A stretch of 64,000 nt of DNA from Branchiostoma floridae (lineage: Eukaryota; Chordata; Leptocardii; Amphioxiformes; Branchiostomatidae), in NCBI RefSeq assembly GCF_000003815.2, contig NC_049985.1:22299754-22363753 (forward strand). Reading direction: 5' to 3'. The notes under the pieces are model-generated. The model ran no database searches. It saw nothing but the letters and a program-made list of their open reading frames with translations, and had not been told where the DNA came from. The position numbers and the translations under genes were made by a program. Positions 53,701 to 64,000 of this stretch are shown piece by piece. Every line of letters starts with the position of its first letter. The first letter of the stretch is position 1.

Positions 53701-56700
53701 CTTAATTTCGCGGTAGCGGCAAAATGGACTTTTCGCGGTGGTTTTAATTTCGCGGTAGCACCATGCACTGTAGTCTCTTACTGTTATGGAAAAATGTTCG
53801 CGGTGGTTTTAAATTCTCGGTGAAGCGGCTGCCGCGAAAACCGCGAACATTAATCCACCACGAATATTTCTGCATTTACAGTATGTGATAAGCTTTACAC
53901 AGAAAACCAGAAAAATTTGCAATGCTACAGTGAAAATTATGCAAAGTAAAAGACAAAGCGATTAGACTCTTAAAGAATTCAGTCATTTCCATTAGTCAGT
54001 TTGAAGAGAGATAGAGATCAACTTTTGTGTGTGAAATTAATGACAACTTAATCTTTACAACTGGACAAAAACGGAGACTTACTTCTGGACGTTTTGAGTG
54101 ACATCCATCACTCTTCTTCAACATCATTAGAATGAAGAGTGATGGATGTCACTTGAAGTGTCTGGAGGTAAATCTTTCGTTTTTAAATCCAGCTGTATAG
54201 AGATGGAATTCTCTTTAGATCTTGTTACCTGGGTGTCTAACCTTTATAACGTTTTTTGTGTGTATTCTTCATACCCCCTTTCCACTAGGACGGCACTCTC
54301 GTAGAGCTCTCTCTGCGACCTAAAATTTCACATATCGCTCAACAAATTGTATAGAAAAGAAACAAATCTTTTTACACTATGTGTGTTTTGTTGTCTTTTC
54401 AGTCACACGTTTACATTTTGTATGATATACCCAGTGTGAAAGCGAAGGTTACACATATCCTATTAAGGTCACAGTGAGAGCGCAGCACAATCGCCGTCTA
54501 GTGAAAAGGGGGTCTTACAGTGTAGGTTGTATATAATGCTGTATATAAGTCCTCACCTTGTTTTCCTCCAGAAATTTAAGCTTAACGGCGACGTCTCCCC
54601 TGAGCCTGTCAAACTTGTCCTTGTGAGCCTGGAAGTTACTGTCTGCATCCTTCATTCTGGCCTGGACTGCCGCGTCTTTTGGTCCCAACTGTAGCTGTTC
54701 TAGGTCCGTCCTGTAGGCATCGTACTCAACCCTGCAACAAGATGGAATAATGACTAACTGTTCTAGGTCCGTCCTGTAGGCATCGTACTCAACCCTGCAA
54801 CAAGATGGAATAATGACTAACTGTTCTAGGTCCGTCCTGTAGGCATCGTACTCAACCCTGCAACAAGATGGAATAATGACTAACTGTTCCAGGTCTGTCC
54901 TGTAGGCATCGTACTCAACCCTGCAACAAGATGGAATAATGACTAACTGTTCCAGGTCTGTCCTGTAGGCATCGTACTCAACCCTGCAACAAGATGGAAT
55001 AATGACTAACTGTTCTAGGTCCGTCCTGTAGGCATCGTACTCAACCCTGCAACAAGATGGAATAATGACTAACTGTTCCAGGTCTGTCCTGTAGGCATCG
55101 TACTCAACCCTGCAACAAGATGGAATAATGACTAACTGTTCCAGGTCTGTCCTGTAGGCATCGTACTCAACCCTGCAATGTTAAACACAACAAGATGGAA
55201 TAATGACTAACTGTTCCAGGTCTGTCCTGTAGGCATCGTACTCAACCCTGCAATGTTAAACACAACAAGATGGAATAATGACTAACTGTTCCAGGTCTGT
55301 CCTGTAGGCATCGTACTCAACCCTGCAATGTTAAACACAACAAGATGGAATAATGACTAACTGTTCCAGGTCTGTCCTGTAGGCATCGTACTCAACCCTG
55401 CAACGTTAGGCAACGATTAAAAATCATAAATCTGACCTGACCAGAGAGTATACGTTAGTATGGTGTCATCATGAAACTGGCACATGCACATAGGAGATTC
55501 AACTTCTTGTGTGACACCATACAGTTGTCCAATTTTTTGGAAATTTACATTTGTGTGTTAGGTACGAAAGAATATAGACTTCAATGTTAATAAGGGGTGG
55601 GTTTCGGTACAGTGTACTGGTACAAAACTGTTTTATTTCTTGTTGGACAGGTCCAAAGGAAACATACCTGAAAAAACAACAACAGTGGACCAGATTTTGG
55701 ACTGAGTAGGAAATGACCAGATGGACCAGATTTTGGGCCAAGTAGGAAATGACTAGATCATATCGGCTGGGTTTACATGTTTTGGCACTTACAGGTGTGT
55801 GTGGGTCTGGTCTCCAGGTTGTTATATTGAAAAAGGTGATAGTCACCAGTCATATCAATCCATCCACTAAGGTGGTAAATATCAATAGAAAGGTTGATTT
55901 TCTGATGTGCCTACAGCGCCCCCTACCTGGCCTGCTCATATTGCCTTATTGTCAGCAGCGTGTCCTCCATGGTCTTGTTGACTAGCGTGTTCACGTTAGA
56001 CGTGAAGAAGTTGATCGCACCCAGAAGGGTCTCCCCGTTCTTACACAAGGCCTTCTGGGTCTCTGCGTTGTACGTGAACTCTTCCTGCAACTCTGGGGAC
56101 TTCTGGGCTAGATCTGTCAACACAGAAAGATATCATTTTAATAAAAAATATATAGTTTTTGTATGAATAAAACAGCTACATACATTGAATTTCATTAATA
56201 ATAATAGGCTGTCTTCAGCTTTCAATTCTTTTCAAACCAACTTATAGTTTGGAAGCCAGATATCATTTTAATAAAAAAAATATAGATTTTGTATGAATAA
56301 AAAAGCTACATACATTGAATTTCATTAATAGGTTGTCTTCAGCTTCAAATTCTTTTCAAACCCACTTATAAAGTTATAGTTTGGAAGCCAGTGTAATAGA
56401 TTTTCTGTCATTTTATGCTTTGGAAAATGTTTTTTTTATCACTTTCATGTCATGAAGGTCAATTTTTTTTGACAGATGAAATGAAATCTTATCAACAAGC
56501 AAATTTCCATCCTTTGTGCCAAGGAATAGGTGCTGTAGACAGTCCTGACAACACATACATATCCATATAACAGGTCTACATTTAATATGTACCTACGGCT
56601 GATTAAAAGGCTATGGGACGAACAAACAAACAAACGAACCAGGATACTAAAGTTACAAGTATATTTTTTCTGTGACAAAGCTACATTTTGTACGTGGACA

Positions 56701-59700
56701 ATGATTGTTGAATACAGAATTAGAATATTCAAGAATGTGATTCTGTGCAACATGTTTGGGTAAGGGTGTCATTGTTAAAAATGTATAGTATATCATTGCA
56801 AATGTTTGGGAAATGTTGTTTGTTTAGCTGTAAATTGTAATCTCATTTCAAACTCTAATGGGATAAATGCATCATCTCTTTTATAAAAAATCATGATTTG
56901 TGTGAATAACTCATTCTCGTAGGCTGGAATTCAAAGATTTGTGAAGTTTTTTTAGACGATTTACACATTATCAATTGTAGTTTTCAACTTTTAGTGCTGT
57001 ATAGTGCCGACAATTTACACATTATCAAATTACACATTATCAAATGTAGTTTTCAACTTTTAGTGCCGTATAGTTATACTTACATGTATATTGTCATCTG
57101 ATTACTTCCATCATTTCTACATCTTTGCAATATAAACTTTGATATGTATAAAATTTATAAGATCAGGTAGGTGACTTTACCTTAGTTTCCAACATTGATT
57201 TTCATGATCGAATTGCAAGCAGCAAAATACTTTTAAAATTGCTTCAAACAAGAAAAATCTCTTTGCACAATCAGTTTTGTGAATCATTTTTTGTTTGCCT
57301 TCACCTGAACACCTTGGCAATGTCAATGGTCTCTCTCTTACCATTGTAATAGTTTGAGTTCTGCATCTGGCTTTGTAAGGTCTCTGCACATGCTGTAGAA
57401 TATGGACAATTTTGGCCCTATTAACATTTTCCATCTTACTATAAAAAATGAGTATAATAACGTTTAAGTTGGAACATGCCAGCAGCAGTAATACGTTGTG
57501 ATCGCAAGAAGTTTTGAACTGCAAAGCCAATAGTAGGTTGAGAGACAAGAAGTAAGATAGACAAGCCACAACTTAAAGAGACCATTTTGCAGAGAGTCAT
57601 GTAGAATTGTAGATACATTTTGTACACTTACACAAGTACATTGTATGGATCTCCTTTATAAAAAAGTCAAGGATTATGAATCATTTTGTTAGGTACTACA
57701 AGAAGCAGCAAACTGATCAATGCCTTTAGGAAAATATAATTAGCATTTTTATGTTTTCATCGGGATCTGACAATTTATGACAATTCTAAACATGTCTTTT
57801 TTATGGTAAGAACTACTGTCTATTTCAACATTTGGAAGGAGAGCAGATTAATCCTACAGCTAGCAGAAAAAAACTGTCTACCATTTTTCGTGTAACTATA
57901 TGAAATTATAATGCATGCTATATGTACATTGTGTTTCTGTTGGGTGAAAGGCATCTACGTCTTGGAAGCCATTGCTGCTACAATGTATAGGGGATTGCCC
58001 TACTAAGAATTATAGTAGAGAAAATTTTCCTAGATGCAGATCAAATCTTTTCCAACATCTAAACCAGTCCCCAAAATATCAAAAATCCATTTGTGATTGA
58101 TTTTCAGCTATCAAACCAACACTTACATGATCATGAAACTTGGTGGAGGTACATTTGTACATATTAAACATGTACTAAGAACTCCATCTAACCTGAGAAA
58201 GTGTCCCCCAGGGCCCTCTGTGTCTGCACCACGTTGTAGAAGTGGGAGGCCATGCCTCGCGCCAGTCGTAAGATCTGCTGGTACTTTCGCTGCGTGTCCC
58301 GCAGTACCTCGATCTGAGCCTCCAGTTGGAGATCCACCGTCCGCGAACCCCGCCCGAACCGCTCGGACAAGATCTGCCTAGTGCACTTGATCTGTTTTAA
58401 GCTCCAGTTTTTGATGGACTCGATTTTGGACACGGCATTGGCCATGGACTGTGGCGGGGGGCCGCCCTCCGCGTGGTGTTCTATCGCCGTGGGCGGTGGT
58501 CTTGCTGCTTGGGGGAAAAAGTACGGCAAACTTGTTAATGTCAAGAAAACTGTATTTACAAATCCAATACCAGGTTTTAGACATTGTCCTAAAGACAAGC
58601 TAGAAATAAGCATTTTTGCTATAATTGTAGCAATTTGCATCTACCATGCCATGGTGAAATGAAAGGCAATGCAAACATGCAAACAGTTTTACTAAAAGTA
58701 AAACCGAGACAAATACCGGTATAGCAAGGATACTGAAGATTAGGTAACATTTAGGAAATCATGTACATTTTGTATATGTGAAGTGTTAGATGATACAAGA
58801 AAAAAGCAAATGACATATGACATGCAATGTTGTTAGACTACATGTAAGTATGTTAAAGGGAACCAATATTATGATATTCCACATGCCAGAGTATCATGCA
58901 CAACAGTGTGTGAAATGTGTGGTTATCTGTTTGTGTAACTTATACAGATGGGTTTTAAAAGTGGACTTTGCAAGATTTTGTGTCTCATATGGTCCTGATA
59001 TTCAGACACATGTCTACGTCAACATCTGATGTACATATCCTTTTGTTTCCCTCATGTTTCATTTTTTTTTGTCTAGTGATATGATACTGCACACATCTTA
59101 TTCTAAGACCAGGATTTTGAGAGGACCCAATCCTATACAAAGTCCATTTTTGAACACACAACTTTCACACACCGACTACAGGTCAACACACTAAAGGATC
59201 ATGCTGGGTGGAGGACAGGACTATAGTATAGGATGTGTTAGTATTGAGCCATGCTTTCTTGTTAAACTGTAAATCATAAAATATAGTATACTAAAATTAA
59301 TGAACAAAATCAAATTAATAAATGAGGTGCATACTCAGCCCGCGTGTTAGAAGTTAGAACCACGGCACTCAAATTTAGGATGGGCCAGTCAACACTGATA
59401 GGACACATGTTTTTCTATGAAGAATTTTCAACAAAATACATGTTTGTACACAAGTATAACCTTTAAATATAATTAGATTCTTTGCAAAAGAACATGAAAA
59501 AAAAATGATTCTTTCGAAAAAGACAAAATAAAGTAAAATGATCTGTGAATAGTTTCATCACCTTAGAACAATGTAAGTCACCGAATAACAAGATTCATTG
59601 TATGCAACCGAGTGTTTTATTCAACCGAAATTTCTGTGGCCATCTGTCACCTTCTTCAGGGCAATTCTGACAGATTCACATTGTACTGCAGTATAGGCGG

Positions 59701-60305
59701 CGCTGCTTACAGATGCAGATGTTAAACAGTCAGAATTGCCCTGATGAAGGTGACATACAGACACCGAAATAACTGTTGAAAAAAACACTTGGTTATGTAA
59801 AAAGAATAGTTATTCGAAGTAAAATGATTATTGTGGTCCATTTCTGCATATCAGAGACAATTTTTTCAACTAAAACAAACTAAAAAATTGAAACCCCGTG
59901 GTACTGGCCCATCCTTCCAACACCTCTTTTACCAAATTCATCAGCCTCATAATCCTCTAGCTCTTGGGTCGAACCTGGTGCTTGATACTGTGGCGGTTTT
60001 ACTGTGGACGCCAACCTACTTCCCACATAGGGGTTAGGGGGAGGGACAGGCCCCGACGGCGAACGTTGTGCTTGGGACGGCGCCGTTGGCGAATTCAAAC
60101 GCACACCGCTGAACGGCGTTGGCGCTACGGTCGTCGGTGTCGTCCCCGAACCGCCCTGGACCGCACTGCTGTTGTTGAGGTTTGGGCCGTCCTGGAGCAT
60201 TTTTTTCAGGTCCCTCTCGAAAGTGTCGTCTTCGGCGGCATCGTTTGGCGTGCCGTTACTCGTGATGGGGATTTCTGACGTTAACGGGGCGGTGGCATCC
60301 GTCAT
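50564..60305 (-). CDS. ARFIP2: Arfaptin (BAR domain, ARFIP2-like), 5 coding exons plus a candidate extra exon
   Basis: Binds Arl1, Arf and Rac GTPases and curves Golgi and endosomal membranes through a BAR dimer. Exons: 60305-59933 (end uncertain by 9 nt), 58504-58193, 56113-55927, 54731-54557, 50716-50564; phases agree; 399 residues. Residues 1-124 are a low-complexity Ser/Thr/Pro/Gly region. The BAR region starts with [20 protein letters not shown] and [20 protein letters not shown], then [54 protein letters not shown] and [20 protein letters not shown], ending in PSWLEE and TAG as in ARFIP2. The ATG at 60305 has a near-ideal GCCGCCATGA context and an overlapping uORF. Small exons between 58504 and 59933 cannot be excluded. 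Confidence 0.9.
50794..50998. mobile_element. MITE TACTGTAAATG, copy 2 (diverged)
   Basis: Ends TACTGTAAAG and TTTTTACAGTA; CGCGAAC motifs partly decayed. In the last arfaptin intron. Confidence 0.65.
52469..52540 (-). CDS. ARFIP2: Candidate extra arfaptin exon (24 codons, copy of the end of exon 4)
   Basis: 72 nt, phase 0 to 0, acceptor CACGTAG, donor GTAACG. It reads [17 protein letters not shown] then SLLEDNK, against [24 protein letters not shown] in exon 4. Most nucleotide changes within GDVAVKL and the LE.NK end are synonymous, which argues for selection on the protein. Insertion would keep the frame between exon 4 and the last exon. A hairpin (GGCTGTC/GACAGCC, 52442-52461) sits just past its donor. 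Confidence 0.6.
52633..52983. mobile_element. hAT-type MITE
   Basis: Perfect 16-bp ends CAGGGCTCTAGCCAGC / GCTGGCTAGAGCCCTG with a perfect 8-bp duplication CCCTGTTC (52625-52632, 52984-52991), the hAT signature. 92 bp upstream of the candidate extra arfaptin exon. Confidence 0.88.
53672..53883. mobile_element. MITE TACTGTAAATG, copy 3
   Basis: Well-preserved ends TACTGTAAATGCATTTAAG and TCTGCATTTACAGTA; several TTTCGCGGT motifs. Confidence 0.8.
54557..54731 (-). CDS. ARFIP2: Arfaptin exon 4 (BAR); its 5' end is the parent of a minisatellite
   Basis: 175 nt, phase 2 to 0. [46 protein letters not shown] before GTGAGG. The acceptor and first 38 nt recur ten more times in the intron just upstream. 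Confidence 0.9.
54694..55402 (-). repeat. Exon-derived minisatellite: arfaptin exon-4 acceptor in 11 copies
   Basis: 63-bp unit (75 bp in the three copies with an extra 12 nt, GTTAAACACAA type). Each unit on the minus strand carries a pyrimidine tract, TTGTTGCAG or CATTGCAG, and the first 38 nt of exon 4. The first copy is the real exon edge (acceptor at 54732-54734); ten more follow upstream in the intron. The 63-bp unit has no stop in the exon frame (21 residues); the 75-bp units contain TAA. Confidence 0.93.
55927..56113 (-). CDS. ARFIP2: Arfaptin exon 3 (BAR)
   Basis: 187 nt, phase 1 to 2. [54 protein letters not shown]. Donor GTAGGG. Confidence 0.9.
58193..58504 (-). CDS. ARFIP2: Arfaptin exon 2 (amphipathic helix and start of BAR)
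   Basis: 312 nt, phase 1 to 1, acceptor CCCCAAGCAG (a tandem AAGCAG acceptor), donor GTTAGA. Contains [14 protein letters not shown] and [11 protein letters not shown]. Confidence 0.88.
59595..59805. mobile_element. Foldback of hammerhead-like CTGATGAAGGTG motifs
   Basis: Two inverted arms; the plus-strand arm reads CCCTGATGAAGGTGACATAC then CACCGAAATAAC. CTGANGA ... GAAA with a GGTG/CACC stem resembles hammerhead motifs known in Penelope-like retroelements. The stem is offset by one A, so activity is doubtful. Confidence 0.45.
59933..60305 (-). CDS. ARFIP2: Arfaptin exon 1 (start)
   Basis: N-terminal variable region. Donor either GTAAAAG after 59933 or GTGTTGG after 59924; both leave phase 1. 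The acceptor TTTCCTCAG before 60329 shows an upstream 5' UTR exon. Confidence 0.75.
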
Positions 60306-60325
60306 GGCGGCAGTCTACTGGTCAT
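60302..60325 (-). promoter_or_regulatory. Arfaptin uORF overlapping the main start
   Basis: An upstream ATG at 60325-60323 opens a seven-codon frame whose TGA shares ATGA with the main ATG at 60305. Such an overlap permits termination and reinitiation; its use here is inference. Confidence 0.6.
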
Positions 60326-60329
60326 ATAT

Positions 60330-62279
60330 CTGAGGAAACACAACCAAACATTGAATGAATGAATGGTTTACCAGATCATTATGATTGAGTAAAAAAACTA
60401 CATCATTATACAGATAGGCTTAATTGCATACTTTTTACAGATAAATAACAAAACCAACTGATGACTTCTGAGGCTTATCATTCATACTACCTAACCATCT
60501 TGAGTCTTGACGATATTTGTACCATAAACTAAAAAAATAATACCACCATAAATCATGTTTAAAACAGATTAGCTGGTCTTACGATACAGTCAAAAATTGT
60601 TCACAACAGCTAAAATGTTCAATGTATGGTTATTGTCTATTCAGAAGATTGATAATGATTATGATATATAGGGAACTGAACTGTTTGTTTCTAGTATTAC
60701 TGGTACATTAGCGACAATACGAACAGTCTTATATTCAGTTATGACTTCTTTGTTATCAGTGTTTTTCATATGACCAATTTCTATTTGCATACGTGTAAGA
60801 CAAAATATTGATTAAAAGAACTAGATACTGTATATATGTAGAAGTACGAATACAATCAATAAATATGTAATGGCAAAACATCAGACACCAAAGTACGTGA
60901 AGTAGTATGAGGGCGTGCACTTTCTAATATTTTTGTTAAGGACTACTGACCCTGGAAACTTTGCTCTAAGTTCAAAATTCGCTGATGAGAAAAGTGGAGA
61001 CTTGTGTATTTGCAAAAGATATTTCAAAATTGCAGAAGAAAATTTTGTGTTCAATAGTGCAGAACACTGAAAAAAGTATTTCGACCACTGGCTTATATCT
61101 GTACTGATACTAGTAAAAGTGAGGCACATTGAGATTACTGAAACTTCATTTACTTTTGCTGTTTTTTTGCAGTACTGTACAATGTACATGTGTAGGGCAC
61201 AAAATGACTTTTTATATATGTTGAATCCGTGACGGTGTTGAACACTTCTTTAGTACAGTAATATTCACTTGTGTATTGTGTTATGAATTTGAGCTAGAGC
61301 TTTTCTTATTTTCAATTCAAAACAATCTATTGTGTAGTATTGATCTACATATACTATATAGTTTAAAAAATGGGTGGTCTAGTAATAATGCACAATATTA
61401 AGTAGTACTACATACTAGTTTTAATGTATTCACTGCAAAATAATGTTGACAAAACACAAACACCCTTCCCAGATCCCTACAAATTAGTACAATCTTTTCT
61501 TTAATCTCTCCACTTAATATTATATAATTACATTAATATTTCCAAGTCGCCAGAACAAAATGTAATGGTCCAGATGTGCAAACATCTGCACTGTTACATT
61601 AATTCCTTTAATCTGATGCGACTACACTTAATCCATACTGGTCTATGCATTTGGCAAATAACATTAGAGATACATGTACAAAAGAAAATCATGCGTATCC
61701 TGCAAAGCCTTTGTTAAATTTTATGTCATGCAATGGACATAATATATTTGATACTTACAAGTTTAGATACACTTTTAAACTTTATATTTTAGAAAATCTT
61801 ATCCAGATAAAATTATTTCTGTACTACACTTTTGAACTTAAATTGAAGGCATAAGGAGAAAGAACAATACACTAATTCTTTGACATCAAAATTGACTAAT
61901 TGTTTTTTTTTAAAGCCTCGCAATTTCTTCCAATTTGAAACTCCATTGGAAACTAAGTATGCACAATAATGTACAAAATTACCATCAGAAGGGCCAATAA
62001 GATGTTAAGTGTTTTATGTTCTGCGGGTAGGGCGTCGTCTATCCTATAATCTCTAACTGGGATGTAATCTATTTCCTGGTCCCACCCGGCCACACCTAGC
62101 GACCGTATTGATCGTTTTTACTGATAATAGCAAAATAACGTGGGCCATAATCAATATTTAATGGGCCACACTGACGAGTGCTGGACAAATGCCACATGCA
62201 GTATCCATAGGGGCTAAGGGGCCTGGACAGGGGAACTGTACACTGTGGTACACAGGGTTGAACAAGTTTTCTAAAATCC
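60330..62279. other. Sequence upstream of arfaptin
   Basis: Expected to hold the arfaptin 5' UTR exon and promoter, but none can be placed with confidence. AT-rich, no coding exon and no clear repeat recognised. Confidence 0.5.
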
Positions 62280-62545
62280 TCTTGTCCTATCGGGCAAGCA
62301 CATAAAAAATTTACTTGCCCGAACCAATTTTTCACTTGCCCAAAATTCAAATGTCACTGTTACTAATTTATGCATTTTCACTCCCAGCAATGGAATTCTC
62401 TGTAGACAATTGCTTGATGTCATGACTGTAAAAGTAACAAGTATATCAAAATTGCACTAACATCAATGGAAAAATCTTACTTGCCCGATCGGGCAAGTGG
62501 GGTAGGACATGCACTTGCCCGAACAGCACTTTCACTTGCCCTGGA
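62280..62545. repeat. Cluster of ACTTGCCCG / CGGGCAAGT motifs
   Basis: At least seven copies in both orientations in 265 bp, including CTTGCCCGATCGGGCAAG as a palindrome at about 62482. Probably ends of an uncharacterised DNA element. Confidence 0.5.
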
Positions 62546-62880
62546 CAATAGGGCTAGTGGACTTGTTTATCCCTGGTACAGTATATATACTACATGTACT
62601 ACTAGGGGTGGGTACCGGTGCAGAAAATTCAGGTACAGGCAGGTCCAGGTCCACAGTGAAAATTTGTGAATGGGCGATACTGAAAACAATGGTCCAATTT
62701 CCTACAACAGAATCCATTTGGTGGAGTATACAACTCCAACTGGCTGGATCTACATGTAAAAATCATATCTCCTTACACTGACAGACCTACATTGTATGTA
62801 TGTGCTACTAGGCACTACAACTAGTACAAGGTGAACAAGCAACATTATAACAATGTGTTGGCATGTGTGTGCATACATGT

Positions 62881-63356
62881 CAGGGATCGAAATACTTTTT
62901 TTATTGCTACATGCAAAATTGCAAGTTGGCAAAAAATTTTACGTGCAATTTAAGATATTTACATGCAAAATACAACTAGTCTATACTGCAATGTTCTAGC
63001 CACCATCCATCATTCTGTACTTTGGTGGAATGTTGCTGCTCTGGATGGATAAGAATGTTGCCCATTCTGTCACTGTTGATGGACTGAAATTGGCACATGA
63101 AAATATAGACAGAACTGCAAATTTTGGAAAGATATCCACATAATCAGCATGTTAGTTGCAGCAAAGTCGAAGCTGATTGTTTATAACACCTACTGACAAC
63201 CGGTGACGATCCCCGTCAGACAAAGGCATCGTGGCCTCAGTATTTTTTAGGCCATGTATTTTCAACATGCAAGATTGCAAGTTCAGAAAATTTTTACATG
63301 CAACTCTCAAAAATTATGTGCAAATTGCAAGTTAACTATGTCTATTTCGAACCCTG
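62881..63356. mobile_element. MITE with CAGGG ends (hAT-like)
   Basis: Ends CAGGGATCGAAATA and TATTTCGAACCCTG, internal CATGCAAAATTGCAAGTT repeated in both halves. The flanking duplication is unclear. Confidence 0.65.
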
Positions 63357-63392
63357 CATGTACATGTAAATGTGTGTATGAATTGATACTAC

Positions 63393-63610
63393 AGTGAAAC
63401 CTGCCTTAGGGGTCACCTGAGTATAGGGGCCACCTGGCCATTGCGGTCAGTTTTTGTCGGTCCCTTGAATTTTTCCCATTGACCTAAGCATTAAGAAATA
63501 GTCTATAGCGGTCACCTGTCGAATGCGGTCGCGGCCAGGCGATTTTCGGTCCGGCCGCTGTGCCAACACTGCCGATAGCGGTCACCGGAGCGTGGCCGGC
63601 CGTACTGTCT
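63393..63610. mobile_element. pogo-like MITE remnant
   Basis: Starts TACAGTGAAACCTGCCTTAG, with repeated GCGGTCACC-type motifs. The right end is not clear. Confidence 0.45.
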
Positions 63611-63923
63611 GTTTAAATGCAGCGCTAAACCCACGCGCGGGTTTCACTTTATTTTCTTCAATTTCTGCACTTATGTATATGTGCACATTACTCATTAGTT
63701 TTGGCCTTACCAATACCATAATAGAACCATAACAGGTTTAAGTTAGTGCTTGGCTGGAGGATGTGCCTAGAGCCACAGTGCAGGAAAGAGGAAATGGCAC
63801 GCAATAGTTTCAAGGAGATATTTTGTAAAAGAGCCATTCTGTGCACTTATGAAGATGGGTCATTCTTCTATATATAGAATTATAGGGACGCTCTGCACGA
63901 TTTCACTTGCGTAAATAGGCAGG

Positions 63924-64000
63924 GCTCGAAATTCATTTTTTGGATTGGGTGCACTGGTGCACCCAGCTTAAAAAATTGGGTGCAAGATGAAGTAGAATTT
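63924..64000. mobile_element. Left end of another CAGGGCTCGAAATT element, cut by window end
   Basis: CAGGGCTCGAAATTCATTTT followed by TTGGGTGCACTGGTGCACCC. Only the left end is in the window. Confidence 0.5.

Overview
This is eukaryotic DNA: split genes with GT-AG introns, dense transposon debris and one 100-N assembly gap. The gene content points to a cephalochordate (amphioxus, Branchiostoma). Two tandem genes encode variable-region-containing chitin-binding proteins (VCBPs), an immune-type family described from amphioxus and tunicates. The other genes are animal genes with clear vertebrate counterparts: a fatty acyl-CoA reductase, an arfaptin and a receptor tyrosine kinase. The species is inferred from this content, not proven.

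Layout. (1) 1-14,760: two head-to-tail VCBP genes on the minus strand. VCBP-B (coding exons 14204 to 5098) is complete: signal exon, a V1 domain in two exons, a V2 domain in three exons and a chitin-binding exon, 342 residues. VCBP-A is cut by the window start; only its 5' exon, signal exon and V1 exons are present. The V2a exon of VCBP-B (8132-8254) has no ATG and was found from splice sites and phase. An intron of VCBP-B holds a broken intronless RRM2 copy in two inverted arms on either side of the gap. (2) 14,760-18,370: transposons only. (3) 18,378-36,941: a 12-exon fatty acyl-CoA reductase gene (minus strand, 464 codons) whose introns carry LINE, SINE, piggyBac-type, Mutator-type and hAT-type elements and satellites. 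Its C terminus is short and ends against a miniature transposon. (4) 37,000-42,840: repeats, nested foldbacks and a second piggyBac-type copy. (5) 42,851-45,712: an intronless receptor tyrosine kinase (plus strand) with a cadherin-like, EGF, Ig and EGF ectodomain. An in-frame TGA replaces a conserved EGF tryptophan, and a +1 frameshift lies near the C terminus. (6) 50,564-60,305: an arfaptin (BAR domain) gene, minus strand. A 63-bp minisatellite has copied its exon-4 splice acceptor ten times, and an extra in-frame 24-codon exon copy lies downstream. (7) 60,330-64,000: no coding exon recognised, only MITE-like sequence.

The genes do not form a functional cluster. VCBPs are secreted gut-associated immune-type lectins, the reductase makes fatty alcohols, arfaptin shapes Golgi and endosomal membranes and binds small GTPases, and the kinase would be a cell-surface receptor if intact. 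The most promising leads are the arfaptin splice-acceptor minisatellite, the arfaptin extra exon, and the UGA at a Trp codon that separates the kinase ectodomain from its membrane and kinase half. Exon boundaries were worked out by hand from splice sites, phase and family resemblance; no alignment or transcript data were available.
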